From the NCBI GenBank assembly GCA_027080995.1, contig JALWNT010000101.1, positions 20,772 to 84,771 on the forward strand: 64,000 nt of DNA, written 5' to 3'. This stretch comes from Campylobacteraceae bacterium (GTDB taxonomy: Bacteria; Campylobacterota; Campylobacteria; Campylobacterales; Sulfurovaceae). A program made the position numbers and the translations under genes. How positions within the stretch are numbered: position 1 is the stretch's first letter; every line of letters starts with the position of its first letter. The notes beneath the pieces were generated by a model, which saw only the letters and a list, made by a program, of their open reading frames with translations, was not told the origin of the DNA and did no database searches. Positions 56,486 to 64,000 of this stretch are shown here, piece after piece.

Positions 56486-56503
56486 AGTGAATAGTCATTC
56501 ACT
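56486..56503. promoter_or_regulatory. Palindromic operator upstream of hydA
   Basis: AGTGAAT-AGTC-ATTCACT is a perfect inverted repeat ending 13 nt before the hydA ATG, next to the ribosome site. It matches the nikM palindrome at 47558-47575 in length and core. A repressor bound here would block transcription of the hyd operon. Confidence 0.6.
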
Positions 56504-56506
56504 ATC

Positions 56507-56551
56507 ATAAGGGCGGGGCCCTTATACAGATATTAAAAAAGGGGAATTCCC
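56507..56551. promoter_or_regulatory. hydA promoter region with two further palindromes
   Basis: ATAAGGGC-GGG-GCCCTTAT (56507-56525) lies 3 bp beyond the operator, and GGGAATTCCC (56542-56551) further upstream. On the minus strand TGTATAAG next to the first is a possible extended -10. The second, followed by CTTTTTTAAT, could end transcription from the soluble hydrogenase operon that stops at 56647. Between 56552 and 56646 the spacer is AT-rich without a gene. Confidence 0.4.
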
Positions 56552-56646
56552 TTTAAAAATTTGTAAAATTTATAATTTCTTATACAGGTTTCGGACTGAT
56601 TCCATAAAAATCTATTCCCACCTCTTCCTCGGCTTTTGCTTCAAAT

Positions 56647-57918
56647 TCATTTCGTCGTACAGACACTGCAGACATCGAAGGCTTTGAAGACCAACTCCGC
56701 CGGATCCTCCCGATGCAAGCCGATCAAAGCCGATTGGGCGACCCCCGGCTCCTCCCGGCTCCCGTTGCCCAGATTCCACTGTGTCGGAGTGACGATCCGA
56801 TAGCGGGCGATTTTCCCCTCTTTGATCTGCAGCCGATGAATCAGCGATCCTCGGGCCGCTTCGACGATTCCCGTGCCCTCCGCCTCCTCAGGAAGAGGCC
56901 CCGGATCGATCCAGGCGGACTCCGACAGATCGATGCTCGCGATCAACGCTTCCGTATAGCGCAGCAGACGCGGGATTTCACAGACCCGCGCCAGGATACG
57001 GCTGAAGAGCGAGTCGCCGTAGCGGCGATGCGCTTCTTTAGTCAGCGGAGTCTTCAGCAGCATCGCCCGAGCCAACGGGCCGGTCTCGTAACTTTTCTCC
57101 CGATAGAGGACACGACGCGCCCGGGACCCCTCGATGGATGATTCACGAAGATAGCGCAAATCCAGATGCTTTTGCAGCCGTGTCCCGATGGATTTTCCCG
57201 CGACGAACAGATCGTTGTGCCCGAAAACGATGAAACGATCACAACTCCGCCCCAACCGCTCCCACCCCCGATCGAGAATCCGCTGCATCGCACGGGGAAG
57301 ATCCCCCTCCCGCTTCAGCATCGCTTCGATCCGATCGCAACGCACAAAAGCCTCCAGGTCCACATCGATCACTCCCCGACGAAAGAGTTTTTGAAGGTGC
57401 CGATGCCTCTGGCGCACCCCATGGAGATCCACTGGCGTGATTTCGCAGGTGATCCCTCCGGGGATCGCGTAACTGTTGTGAGGATATTGCCCCGCCAGCA
57501 GGGCGATCATCTCTCCCAAAATCCGTGACGGCTCCAGGACGCTCCGCCTCGGCGCCTCCAGGTCCAACAGAGGCAGAATCGTCAAATAAAACCATTTGAA
57601 ATGGTTTTGCAAAAGTTCGAAAGCCAGGGTCAACTCGCGGACTTTCCGTGCCTTTGGGCTAAGCTTCAGATCCGTGTAACAATCCTCCAAAGCACGTACC
57701 GTAGCGATCAAATGGGCATGGCCGCAAATACCGCAAACGCGAGGATTGATCGTCAAGGCGTCCCAGGGGTCCCGCCCCTCCAGAATTTTTTCGATCCCCC
57801 GTCCCGTCACAAAGAGAATTTCGGCAAAATCCACACGCTCTTCCTCATAAAAGTAGCGTACCTGCGCCTCCCCCTCGATCTTTTCGATCAACTCCAGCCG
57901 CACTTCAGCCACGCTCAT
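56647..57918 (-). CDS. Soluble/sensory-type [NiFe] hydrogenase large subunit (no C-terminal extension)
   Basis: A 423-residue large subunit. The first nickel motif is RVCGICGHAHLIA (around 61). The protein ends at FDVCSVCTTK, so the second motif CxxC is four residues from the end and nothing follows to be cleaved, as in H2-sensing (HupV/HoxC) hydrogenases; the usual final histidine is Thr-Lys here. It is shorter than HydB by about 160 residues. No signal for export is seen in either subunit. It overlaps the small-subunit gene by 14 nt. Group 2-type hydrogenases act as sensors or, in Campylobacterota and Aquificae, may feed electrons to biosynthesis; both are open. Confidence 0.85.
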   Translation of the reverse strand: MSVAEVRLELIEKIEGEAQVRYFYEEERVDFAEILFVTGRGIEKILEGRDPWDALTINPRVCGICGHAHLIATVRALEDCYTDLKLSPKARKVRELTLAFELLQNHFKWFYLTILPLLDLEAPRRSVLEPSRILGEMIALLAGQYPHNSYAIPGGITCEITPVDLHGVRQRHRHLQKLFRRGVIDVDLEAFVRCDRIEAMLKREGDLPRAMQRILDRGWERLGRSCDRFIVFGHNDLFVAGKSIGTRLQKHLDLRYLRESSIEGSRARRVLYREKSYETGPLARAMLLKTPLTKEAHRRYGDSLFSRILARVCEIPRLLRYTEALIASIDLSESAWIDPGPLPEEAEGTGIVEAARGSLIHRLQIKEGKIARYRIVTPTQWNLGNGSREEPGVAQSALIGLHREDPAELVFKAFDVCSVCTTK

Positions 57919-58780
57919 CCTCCATCATCGGCCGCTCGAAGCGTTCGATGCGAAAGGCTTTGGCGATACCGGCCAGGCTCAAATAGGCCCGCCGGGGAAC
58001 CCCCAGAGGCATCCGAGCGGGGATCCCCATATGTTTGGAGGTGCGCCAGAGAGTTTCTCGGGGAAAATCGGGTTCGGTGCATCCCATACAGGGCGTCCCC
58101 GCCCGGGTTTTGGAGTGGACACCGTTCCAGAGGATTTTGTTGCAGCTGCCGTGGGTGAAAGTCCCCTGACAGCCGTGCTCGTAAAACATACACCCCTCCA
58201 AGGCGCCGAAACGATGCTCATCGATCTTGTATTCGAAATATTCGTTGCGGGTACAGCCGTCGTGGACCGTGTAGGCGTAGAAGTATTTGGGACGGTGTAG
58301 AGCGTCCAGAGGGAGAGGCTCGCCCAGACGCAGCATCGAAAGGGTCCCCGCCAAAACCTCCGGCTGCACCGGACAGCCGGGCAGGCTGACGGTTTTCTCC
58401 CAAAAGTCGTCGAAACGTCCGTGCCGCCGCTCTTTGGAGAAATGCAAACCGCTGCGCCCTTCTCCTCCTTGGGCGAAGATCCCGCCGAAAGTCGCGCAGG
58501 TTCCCACCGTCACGATGCATTTGGCCTCCGCGGCATAACGCGCAAGGAGTTCGTTGTACACAAGACGGTTCTTCACCAACCCCTCTTCCAGCGTACCGTC
58601 GACGATCAGAATCTCGACCCCCTCGATCCCCTCTTCCACCTCGACGAACGCATGCGTCGAGGGGAGTAGAGGATGGTAGAGCCACTCGAAATCCTCCTGC
58701 CACTCTTCGAAGTGCGGATAGTTCAACAACGCGTGGGCGTTTCCGTTACACGCCAGGGCCGACAACCAAAGCAGACGCAT
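57905..58780 (-). CDS. Soluble/sensory-type [NiFe] hydrogenase small subunit
   Basis: A 291-residue small subunit without a Tat signal, so cytoplasmic, and without a membrane anchor. The N-terminal cluster motif is LSALACNGNAHALLN, again with Asn in the place of the second Cys. Other ligands are GTCATFGG, LPGCPVQP, VHDGC and GTPCMGCTEPDFP. It starts on the last base of the TetR stop (TGATG), and the large-subunit gene overlaps its end by 14 nt, so all three are translated in tandem. Confidence 0.87.
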   Translation of the reverse strand: MRLLWLSALACNGNAHALLNYPHFEEWQEDFEWLYHPLLPSTHAFVEVEEGIEGVEILIVDGTLEEGLVKNRLVYNELLARYAAEAKCIVTVGTCATFGGIFAQGGEGRSGLHFSKERRHGRFDDFWEKTVSLPGCPVQPEVLAGTLSMLRLGEPLPLDALHRPKYFYAYTVHDGCTRNEYFEYKIDEHRFGALEGCMFYEHGCQGTFTHGSCNKILWNGVHSKTRAGTPCMGCTEPDFPRETLWRTSKHMGIPARMPLGVPRRAYLSLAGIAKAFRIERFERPMMEDERG

Positions 58781-59388
58781 CAGGAAACCTTGAGCGCGTT
58801 GTAGATGTTTTCCGAAATATCGTCGACGTACTCTTCGAGAGCCCTGGGCAAAATATTCTCCCCGTTGAGAAAGACCATTCCCCCCAGATACCCCATAAAG
58901 AGCCCGAAAGCGCTGAAAAAGTCCTGGTTTTTCAACGCACCGCTCGCCACCCCGTCGTCGAAGAAAATCATAATTTCGGTCACGAATTCGTTGACGCAGA
59001 TCATCCCCTCACACCCCTCGTGAAAGACTTCACGGTTGGAGAGATAGACCCGCAGAAAAAAGTCGATCATCTCGGGTTCGTCGCGTGCCGTCTCGAAATA
59101 GATCGTCACGATCCGCCGGATCTTCTCCCGCACGGAGAGTTCCGCTTCGTTCACTTCCCGGATTCTGGCTCCCAGATAGGCCGAAATCTCCCGGATGATC
59201 TCCTGGGCGAGAATCTCTTTGGAAGAGAAGTAGTTGTAGAGATTCCCGACGCTCATCTTCAAATCTCTGGCCATCTCAGGAATCGTCGTCGCATAAAATC
59301 CCTTCTCGGCAAAGAGTTTCAATGCCGTACGTACGATCTCACCACGCCTTTTGGCCTTTTTTTCCGCTCTGTGTTGTTCTTTGATCAT
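58780..59388 (-). CDS. TetR-family regulator in the hydrogenase operon
   Basis: A 202-residue regulator. The HTH is at about 10-60 (LKLFAEKGFYATTIPEMARD, LKMSVGNLYNYFSSKEILAQ), and the C-terminal domain is helical (YLSNREVFHEGCEGMICVN). The ATG at 59388 is chosen because the HTH starts about 10 residues later; a TATAAT sits exactly 6 nt upstream and no ribosome site is present, so the message is probably leaderless. It shares a transcript with the soluble hydrogenase genes. Its probable target is the A-S-TGAAT-N4-ATTCA-S-T palindrome found before nikM and hydA; this is inference. Confidence 0.85.
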   Translation of the reverse strand: MIKEQHRAEKKAKRRGEIVRTALKLFAEKGFYATTIPEMARDLKMSVGNLYNYFSSKEILAQEIIREISAYLGARIREVNEAELSVREKIRRIVTIYFETARDEPEMIDFFLRVYLSNREVFHEGCEGMICVNEFVTEIMIFFDDGVASGALKNQDFFSAFGLFMGYLGGMVFLNGENILPRALEEYVDDISENIYNALKVS

Positions 59389-59394
59389 AGGAAT

Positions 59395-59400
59395 ATTATA
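59395..59400 (-). promoter_or_regulatory. -10 box of the TetR/soluble hydrogenase operon
   Basis: TATAAT (minus strand) is followed by six bases (ATTCCT) and the ATG at 59388. The expected transcription start is the A of the ATG. Confidence 0.55.
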
Positions 59401-59523
59401 CGGAAAAAGGGGAGAAGAAAAATGATGGGGATCACTGCGTCCAACGTAAAAGCTCTCTAAAATTTTCCTCAAGGACTTTGAAGGGATAAATGTTTGTAAA
59501 TTGAAAGAATAAAGGAGAAAGAG

Positions 59524-59600
59524 TGGTACGCCCAGGAGGATTTGAACCCCCGACCTTCGGAACCGGAATCCGACGCTCTATCCAGCTGAGCTATGGGCGC
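59524..59600 (-). tRNA. tRNA-Arg (CCG anticodon)
   Basis: A 77-nt cloverleaf on the minus strand. The acceptor stem is GCGCCCA/TGGGCGT with one G-U pair at the first position. The D-arm is AGCTCAGCTGGATAGAGC, the anticodon loop TT-CCG-GT, and the T-arm GGGGGTTCAAATCCTCC. The 3' CCA is encoded (59524-59526). It reads CGG codons. A TATAAT for it lies upstream at 59633-59638 (minus strand). It lies after rplQ. Confidence 0.95.
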
Positions 59601-59609
59601 AAAGAAGAA

Positions 59610-59638
59610 TTTCGGGCCGAAACCCGAAAGGGATTATA
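59610..59638 (-). promoter_or_regulatory. tRNA-Arg promoter and adjoining hairpin
   Basis: On the minus strand, just after the rplQ stop, TATAAT (complement of 59633-59638) is followed by a perfect stem TTTCGGG-TTTCGG-CCCGAAA (59610-59629) and TTCTTCTTT. The stem may end the rplQ transcript, while the hexamer may start the tRNA; the two overlap. Confidence 0.4.
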
Positions 59639-59643
59639 GCGAA

Positions 59644-59994
59644 TTATACCAGTTCGATGATGGCCATTTCGGCGGCATCGCCCCGGCGGGTGCGGGTCTT
59701 GATGATCCGGGTATATCCGCCTTTGCGCTCGTTGTAGCGAGGAGCGATCTCTTCGACGAGGCGCTTGGTACTGCCCTTGTCCTGGAGCTGGGAAAAGACC
59801 GCACGGTGGGCGTTGAAATCCCCGGCGGCGGCTTTGCTGATCAGCTTCTCGTAATACTTCCGCAGCTCTTTCGCCTTGGGCAGGGTGGTTTCGATCCGCT
59901 CATGCTCGGTCAGGGCGATGGCCAGGTTCTTCAGCAGCGCGGCACGGTGCTGAGATTTTCGGCCGAGTTTGCGGTATCCATGTCTATGTCTCAT
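59644..59994 (-). CDS. rplQ: 50S ribosomal protein L17
   Basis: A 116-residue large-subunit protein. It begins [20 protein letters not shown], the invariant L17 start, and contains [22 protein letters not shown] and [15 protein letters not shown] segments. It is the last gene of the alpha operon, 15 nt after rpoA. Length is normal. Confidence 0.98.
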   Translation of the reverse strand: MRHRHGYRKLGRKSQHRAALLKNLAIALTEHERIETTLPKAKELRKYYEKLISKAAAGDFNAHRAVFSQLQDKGSTKRLVEEIAPRYNERKGGYTRIIKTRTRRGDAAEMAIIELV

Positions 59995-60009
59995 GGGGAT
60001 CCTTTTCTC

Positions 60010-61011
60010 TTATTCTTTGAGTTGTGCTAGTTTGCTTTCCAACGCGGCGCGCGTTTTCTCGTCAAGTTCGAACTCGGCGCCGAAACCGTGCTCGGCCAAA
60101 ACCTCCTGGATTTCATCCAGGGATTTCTTGCCGAGGTTTTTGATCGCTTTAAGCTCGTTCTCATCCATCAGGACCAGCTCGCCGAGATACTTGATCCCGG
60201 CCCGATCGAGGGAGTTGAAACTCCGGGCACTGAGCCCCAGAGTATCGACGGGAACCAAGAAGGACTTCAGTTCGCTACCGGCCCCTCCTTGCGCGCGACG
60301 TCCGCTTTCGAGGTCGATGTCCAGAACCGTGCTGAAGACCGAAAGCTGACTGTTCATCGTCTCAAGAGCATTGGAGAGTGCCTCAACCGGCGTGATCTGT
60401 CCGTCGGTCTCGATCTCGAAGACGATCTTCTCGTAGTCGGGATTGTCTTCGACGAGGACGTTCTCAATGCTGTAGTTCGCCTTGCGTACCGGGGTAAAGA
60501 AAGCATCCAAGGCGATCGCTTCGCTGTCGACTTCATCGCGCAGATCTTCGCTGGGAACGTAACCGATCCCCTTGGCGATTTCGACGGTGAAAGTCAACTC
60601 GCCGTCCTCATTCAGAGTCGCCAGCGGCGTCTCGGGATTGACGACGTCGACATCATCGTTGACGAGATCGGCGGCGAGAATCTCTTTGGGACCTTTGAAG
60701 CTGTAGCTGACGACGGCACGGTCGAGCTCTTCGCGGATCTTGAAGCGAATGCTTTTGAGGTTGATGATGAAGACGGCGATGTCCTCATGCATTCCCCGAA
60801 TCGAGTCGAACTCGTGAGCCGCTCCTTCGATCTTGACGGAGATGGGTGCGTAACCGATGGAGCTTCCCAGCAACAGACGTCGCAGAGGGTGCGCCAGCGT
60901 GACCGCATATCCGCTCTCGAAGGGGTAGGCGCTGACCAACGCGCGAGTGTCGCCGATCTCTTCGACTTCCACCTCGCTGGGCAGGAAAGGCGCTGTCTTG
61001 ATTTTTCTCAT
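60010..61011 (-). CDS. rpoA: RNA polymerase alpha subunit
   Basis: A 333-residue alpha subunit. The N-terminal dimerisation domain covers 1-230 (ESGYAVTLAHPLRRLLLGSS, EDIAVFIINLKSIRF). The C-terminal DNA- and activator-binding domain covers about 250-325 (LDRAGIKYLGELVLMDENEL, KNLGKKSLDEIQEVL). Complete, in the standard position between rpsD and rplQ. Confidence 0.98.
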   Translation of the reverse strand: MRKIKTAPFLPSEVEVEEIGDTRALVSAYPFESGYAVTLAHPLRRLLLGSSIGYAPISVKIEGAAHEFDSIRGMHEDIAVFIINLKSIRFKIREELDRAVVSYSFKGPKEILAADLVNDDVDVVNPETPLATLNEDGELTFTVEIAKGIGYVPSEDLRDEVDSEAIALDAFFTPVRKANYSIENVLVEDNPDYEKIVFEIETDGQITPVEALSNALETMNSQLSVFSTVLDIDLESGRRAQGGAGSELKSFLVPVDTLGLSARSFNSLDRAGIKYLGELVLMDENELKAIKNLGKKSLDEIQEVLAEHGFGAEFELDEKTRAALESKLAQLKE

Positions 61012-61034
61012 ATACTAGCCTTTGCTATTTACGC

Positions 61035-61661
61035 TTACTTGGAGTACAGCTCGACGATCAGACGCTCTTCAACCGGGATGGAGATCTCTTCTCTCTCGGG
61101 AATGCGAGTAAAGATTCCGAAGAGTTTGTCTTTGTCGACATCGACCCACTCGACGATTCCGGTCTGATTGGTCAATTCCATCGCCCGCTGAATCTGGGGA
61201 TTGTTTTTGCTCTTCTCGCGGACTTCGACCTTCTGCCCGGGCTGAACGCGATAAGAGGGGATGTCCACCCGGCGACCGTCAACCAGGATATGGCCGTGGT
61301 TGACCAGCTGTCGTGCAAAAGCACGGGTCGTCGCGAAACCCATCCGGTAAACCACATTGTCCAGGCGCTGCTCGAGGAGCTGAACGAGCAGCTCTCCGGT
61401 GTTGCCTTCGAGGCGGTTGGCCTCTTTGAAGATGGAGCGGAACTGCTTCTCGCTCACACCGTACATAAATTTCGCCTTCTGCTTCTCACGCAGCTGCAGA
61501 CCGTATTCACTGATCTTCGTGCGGCGCTGTCCGTGCTGCCCCGGGGGATAGGGACGCTTCTCAAGGGCGCTTTTGCCCGCGAGACGGCGCTCGCCCTTCA
61601 AGCCGAGATCGACACCGAGGCGTCGTTCGAGTTTTTCTCTGGGACCTCTATATCTTGCCAT
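61035..61661 (-). CDS. rpsD: 30S ribosomal protein S4
   Basis: A 208-residue protein, a primary 16S rRNA binder and usually the translational repressor of the alpha operon. It begins [20 protein letters not shown]; the S4 RNA-binding domain includes [20 protein letters not shown] and [13 protein letters not shown]. It carries no zinc-binding cysteines, so it is the Cys-minus form. Confidence 0.98.
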   Translation of the reverse strand: MARYRGPREKLERRLGVDLGLKGERRLAGKSALEKRPYPPGQHGQRRTKISEYGLQLREKQKAKFMYGVSEKQFRSIFKEANRLEGNTGELLVQLLEQRLDNVVYRMGFATTRAFARQLVNHGHILVDGRRVDIPSYRVQPGQKVEVREKSKNNPQIQRAMELTNQTGIVEWVDVDKDKLFGIFTRIPEREEISIPVEERLIVELYSK

Positions 61662-61726
61662 CTTTTTACCTTTTGTCTCTATTCTCTATTGTTTAAACGC
61701 TATGCAAAACCGAAAAACCGTCGCGA

Positions 61727-62101
61727 TTAGACGCGGCGTTTCTTCGGAGGGCGGCAGCCGTTGTGGGGCAGAGGGGTGATGTCCTTGAACCAGATGACCC
61801 GAATGCCTTCGGTGGCCCCCACGGATTTGACAGCGGTGTCGCGTCCGGAACCGGGGCCTTGGACTTTGATGCCGACCTCTTTGATTCCGTACTCTTTGGC
61901 TTTGTTCATCGCATCTTCGACCGCCTGCTGAGCGGCGTAGGGAGTGGACTTTTTGCTCCCTTTAAAGCCGAGGGCACCGGCACTGCTCCAAGCAAGCACG
62001 TTGCCCATCTCATCCGTCACGGTGATAACGGTGTTGTTGAAAGTTGCCGCTACGTAGACAACGCCGCGTGCGACGCTCTTTTTGATCTTTTTCTTAGCCA
62101 T
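61727..62101 (-). CDS. rpsK: 30S ribosomal protein S11
   Basis: A 124-residue small-subunit protein. Recognised by [32 protein letters not shown] and the C-terminal [18 protein letters not shown]. Standard position and length, 13 nt after rpsM. Confidence 0.98.
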   Translation of the reverse strand: MAKKKIKKSVARGVVYVAATFNNTVITVTDEMGNVLAWSSAGALGFKGSKKSTPYAAQQAVEDAMNKAKEYGIKEVGIKVQGPGSGRDTAVKSVGATEGIRVIWFKDITPLPHNGCRPPKKRRV

Positions 62102-62114
62102 GCTTCGTCACTCC

Positions 62115-62477
62115 TTATGCTGCGCCGACGGTTTTGCGCTTGCCCTTACGGGTCCGCGCGTTGGTCTTGGTCTTCTGTCCGCGGACGGGCAGTCCTCTAC
62201 GATGGCGAAGCCCGCGATAGTTTCCGAGGTCCATCAGGGTTTTGATGTCCATCATGACCTTTTTGCGAAGATCCCCTTCCACCATATAGTGCTCCTGGAT
62301 CTCTTTACGGATCGTCGCCGCTTCGGCATCGCTGAGCTCATAGACCCGCTTGTCGTAGCTGATTCCGGTCGCATCCAGAATCTTGCGGGAACTGGTCAGG
62401 CCGATTCCGTAGATATAGGTCAAGGCGTATTCCATCCGCTTGTTCTTGGGCAAATCTACCCCTGCGATACGTGCCAT
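62115..62477 (-). CDS. rpsM: 30S ribosomal protein S13
   Basis: A 120-residue protein at the head of the small subunit. Motifs: [33 protein letters not shown], and [20 protein letters not shown]. The C-terminal tail is the usual basic extension. It starts 2 nt after the rpmJ stop. Confidence 0.98.
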   Translation of the reverse strand: MARIAGVDLPKNKRMEYALTYIYGIGLTSSRKILDATGISYDKRVYELSDAEAATIRKEIQEHYMVEGDLRKKVMMDIKTLMDLGNYRGLRHRRGLPVRGQKTKTNARTRKGKRKTVGAA

Positions 62478-62479
62478 GC

Positions 62480-62593
62480 TTATCCTTGTCTCTGTTTATG
62501 CTTGGGATTTTTGCAAATCACTCTGATAACACCTTTGCGCTTGATGATTTTGCAATCATCGCACATCTTTTTGACCGAGGGTCTAACCTTCAT
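62480..62593 (-). CDS. rpmJ: 50S ribosomal protein L36
   Basis: A 37-residue protein beginning [20 protein letters not shown] and ending [10 protein letters not shown]. The zinc ligands C11, C14, C27 and H32 are all present, so this is the zinc-binding form. CAGGAGAACCCT precedes the ATG. It sits between infA and rpsM as in most bacteria. Confidence 0.96.
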   Translation of the reverse strand: MKVRPSVKKMCDDCKIIKRKGVIRVICKNPKHKQRQG

Positions 62594-62878
62594 AGGGTTC
62601 TCCTGTATCTGATTGCACCTTCGTTTTGCGTGGATCGATGAGAGTCTCTTCGAACCAACCCTTAGGGAAGCGGTGCCTCTCCCATAAAGGTTCTTCGCGC
62701 AGTGTCCCTACTGGTCACGCTGGATTTTCGGGGGTGGTGATTTTACCGGATTGTCGATTAAAAATCGCTGAAGTCTTTGCTCTCTTATCGGAAGGCCACT
62801 CTTACGAGTGAAGTTTCGTATCCGATCGGGGGGGAATTGTGCTCACCCGAAATCAACGAACCCTTCGGAGATGTTTCT
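62594..62878. other. Unusually long spacer inside the alpha operon (infA-rpmJ)
   Basis: A 285-bp gap between infA and rpmJ, where other genes of this cluster are 2-80 nt apart. It holds no convincing reading frame. On the minus strand CGATT-TTT-AATCG makes a small hairpin, and nearby GGTAAAAT could be a -10 for an internal promoter. It may hold a regulatory leader. Confidence 0.5.
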
Positions 62879-63097
62879 CTATTTATAACGGAAAGTGATC
62901 CGTCCCTTATCGAGACTGTAGGGGGTCAGTTCGACTTTGACCCGGTCGCCGGGGAGGATTTTGATGTAGTGCATCCGCATCTTACCGGCGATGTGGCAGA
63001 GCACCACATGGCCATTGTCCAGTTCGACACGGAAGGTGGCGTTGGGCAGCGCTTCGATCACTTTGCCGTCGATTTCGATCACATCGTCTTTTGCCAA
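62879..63097 (-). CDS. infA: Translation initiation factor IF-1
   Basis: A 72-residue OB-fold protein that occupies the ribosomal A site during initiation. It begins [20 protein letters not shown] and contains [20 protein letters not shown] and [14 protein letters not shown]. It follows map by 82 nt. Length is exactly normal. Confidence 0.98.
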   Translation of the reverse strand: MAKDDVIEIDGKVIEALPNATFRVELDNGHVVLCHIAGKMRMHYIKILPGDRVKVELTPYSLDKGRITFRYK

Positions 63098-63179
63098 GTT
63101 TTTATCCTTTTTTGCTTGGGGTTTCCTGCCGCAGCGGGCACATCCGCCTCCACCGGAGTGGAGCCGAATCTGACCGGAG

Positions 63180-63935
63180 TCAGGGCAGCGTCAGTATGAC
63201 GGCTTTGCCGTCGACGACCGCCACCTGATGTTCGTAATGGCTGGCCCGTAGGCCGTCCTCACTGACGACCGACCACTCGTCTTCCAGCACCACCGGTTCG
63301 CCGCTCTTTTGGCAAACCATCGGTTCGAGACAAAAGACCATACCGTTTTTGATCTTGGGGCCCTGCTTGGGCTTCCCTTCAAGGTAGTTCAAAATGTTCG
63401 GTTCGTCATGCGGTTTGGTCCCGATGCCGTGACCGCAGTAGTTGCGCAGGGGGACGTATCCCCGGGAGGTGATGCTCTCTTCCAGAATCGCGCTGAGCTC
63501 CTTGAAACGCATCCCCGGACGGATCGCATCGATCGCTTCGTAGAGCGCCTCTTTGGAGCAGTCGATCAAACGTTGATCCTCTTCGGAGATTTCGCCGACG
63601 GGCATCGTGATCGCCGCATCGCCGTAATAGCCGTCGATTTTCGTTCCGATGTCCAGGCCGAGGATGTCTCCCTCCTGGACCCGATAGTCGGTCGGTACGC
63701 CGTGGATGACCACTTCGTTGACGGAGGTACAAACAGCGGCGGGGAAACCGTAGAGCCCTTTGAACGAGGGTTCGGCTCCACGCTTGCGAAGAAACTCTTC
63801 GCCCAATGCGTCGATTTCGATGAGGCTCATTCCGGGCTTGACGACACCGCGAAGATATTCGAGAGTCTGGCCGACGACCGCGCCGGCACGGCGCAGCTTG
63901 TCGATTTCGGCCGGTTTGCGTAGAGGGATGGCCAT
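63180..63935 (-). CDS. map: Methionine aminopeptidase, type I
   Basis: A 251-residue metalloprotease removing N-terminal methionine from new proteins. Metal ligands are the two aspartates in [17 protein letters not shown] (around 95-106), the histidine in [12 protein letters not shown] (around 168), and the glutamates in FCLEPM and the C-terminal [10 protein letters not shown]. The [15 protein letters not shown] region reads [11 protein letters not shown]. Its ATG shares one base with the secY stop (TGATG). Confidence 0.97.
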   Translation of the reverse strand: MAIPLRKPAEIDKLRRAGAVVGQTLEYLRGVVKPGMSLIEIDALGEEFLRKRGAEPSFKGLYGFPAAVCTSVNEVVIHGVPTDYRVQEGDILGLDIGTKIDGYYGDAAITMPVGEISEEDQRLIDCSKEALYEAIDAIRPGMRFKELSAILEESITSRGYVPLRNYCGHGIGTKPHDEPNILNYLEGKPKQGPKIKNGMVFCLEPMVCQKSGEPVVLEDEWSVVSEDGLRASHYEHQVAVVDGKAVILTLP

Positions 63936-64000
63936 CAGAGACCTACGTTGCCCAGGGTTTCGTACTGCGCCATGGTCCGCTGCGCTTCGATCTTACGCAT
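63935..64000 (-). CDS. secY: Preprotein translocase SecY, C-terminal end (partial)
   Basis: The last 21 codons of a frame that enters from the window edge: RKIEAQRTMAQYETLGNVGL then stop. The place before map and the basic/hydrophilic tail match the cytoplasmic C-terminus of SecY. The final base of the stop codon is the first base of map. The rest lies outside the window. Confidence 0.75.
   Translation of the reverse strand: MRKIEAQRTMAQYETLGNVGL

Overview
The window looks like a chromosomal segment of a fairly GC-rich Campylobacterota (Epsilonproteobacteria) species of the Sulfurovum/Nitratifractor type. The evidence is the DUF4492-cydAB oxidase locus, a HydABCDE membrane hydrogenase with HydE and HypX, a NikMNQO nickel importer joined to hyp genes, short Campylobacterota-style MurE and HypA, and the secY-map-infA-rpmJ-rpsM-rpsK-rpsD-rpoA-rplQ order. 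Species identity cannot be settled from the sequence alone. There are no rRNA genes, CRISPR arrays or intact insertion sequences. One tRNA (Arg, CCG anticodon) is present.

Layout. Positions 1-4402 (+): an ABC exporter (permease tail and ATPase), an OmpR-type response regulator, its histidine kinase, a monoheme cytochrome and a Spy-like periplasmic protein. 4844-12678 (-): a di-heme cytochrome c peroxidase, then a run with ChrA, a TauE-like permease, two rhodaneses, a zinc-type CDF exporter carrying a natural six-histidine run, a Bax-inhibitor-1 protein, a Tat-exported protein of unknown function and a potassium-channel-like protein. 12719-14270 (-): a HipBA toxin-antitoxin pair. 14370-21156 (-): a TetR-controlled RND tripartite pump with a thioredoxin-fold protein at its end. 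21290-26617: mnmH, a uracil-DNA-glycosylase-like protein, an HprK-like kinase, a split permease, aroE and a small Cys-rich protein. 26785-30650 (+): DUF4492, cydA, cydB, a 56-residue membrane protein and two further small membrane proteins. 30719-36551 (-): a Nudix hydrolase and an AT-rich Schlafen-like ATPase translationally coupled to a type IIG restriction-modification enzyme. 36632-39711 (-): murE, a TPR protein and a secreted NagZ.

Positions 39708-59388 form a hydrogen-metabolism island of about 20 kb. It holds nikMNQO-hypBCDEXA, hypF, hydABCDE, and a second operon with a TetR regulator followed by the small and large subunits of a soluble [NiFe] hydrogenase without a C-terminal extension. 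Two 18-bp palindromes of the form A-S-TGAAT-N4-ATTCA-S-T lie just upstream of the ribosome binding sites of nikM and hydA. This suggests that nickel uptake/maturation and the membrane hydrogenase share one repressor; the TetR protein encoded next to the soluble hydrogenase is the natural candidate. A transposase-derived gene is divergent from nikM across the same palindrome.

Positions 59524-64000 (-) hold tRNA-Arg and the end of the ribosomal protein/alpha operon.

Across the window, spacers between co-directional genes carry an unusual layer of sequence. There are two families of about 165-bp elements with terminal inverted repeats, two copies each; in one family the inverted arms differ between copies by compensatory changes. 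There is also a mosaic of short tandem words (for example ATTGGTT, CGACAAA, ACTGCCG) with hairpins that often close on GCAAAGC or GCGAAGC. Several genes lack a Shine-Dalgarno site and have a TATAAT-like hexamer 6-7 nt before the ATG, which suggests leaderless mRNAs.
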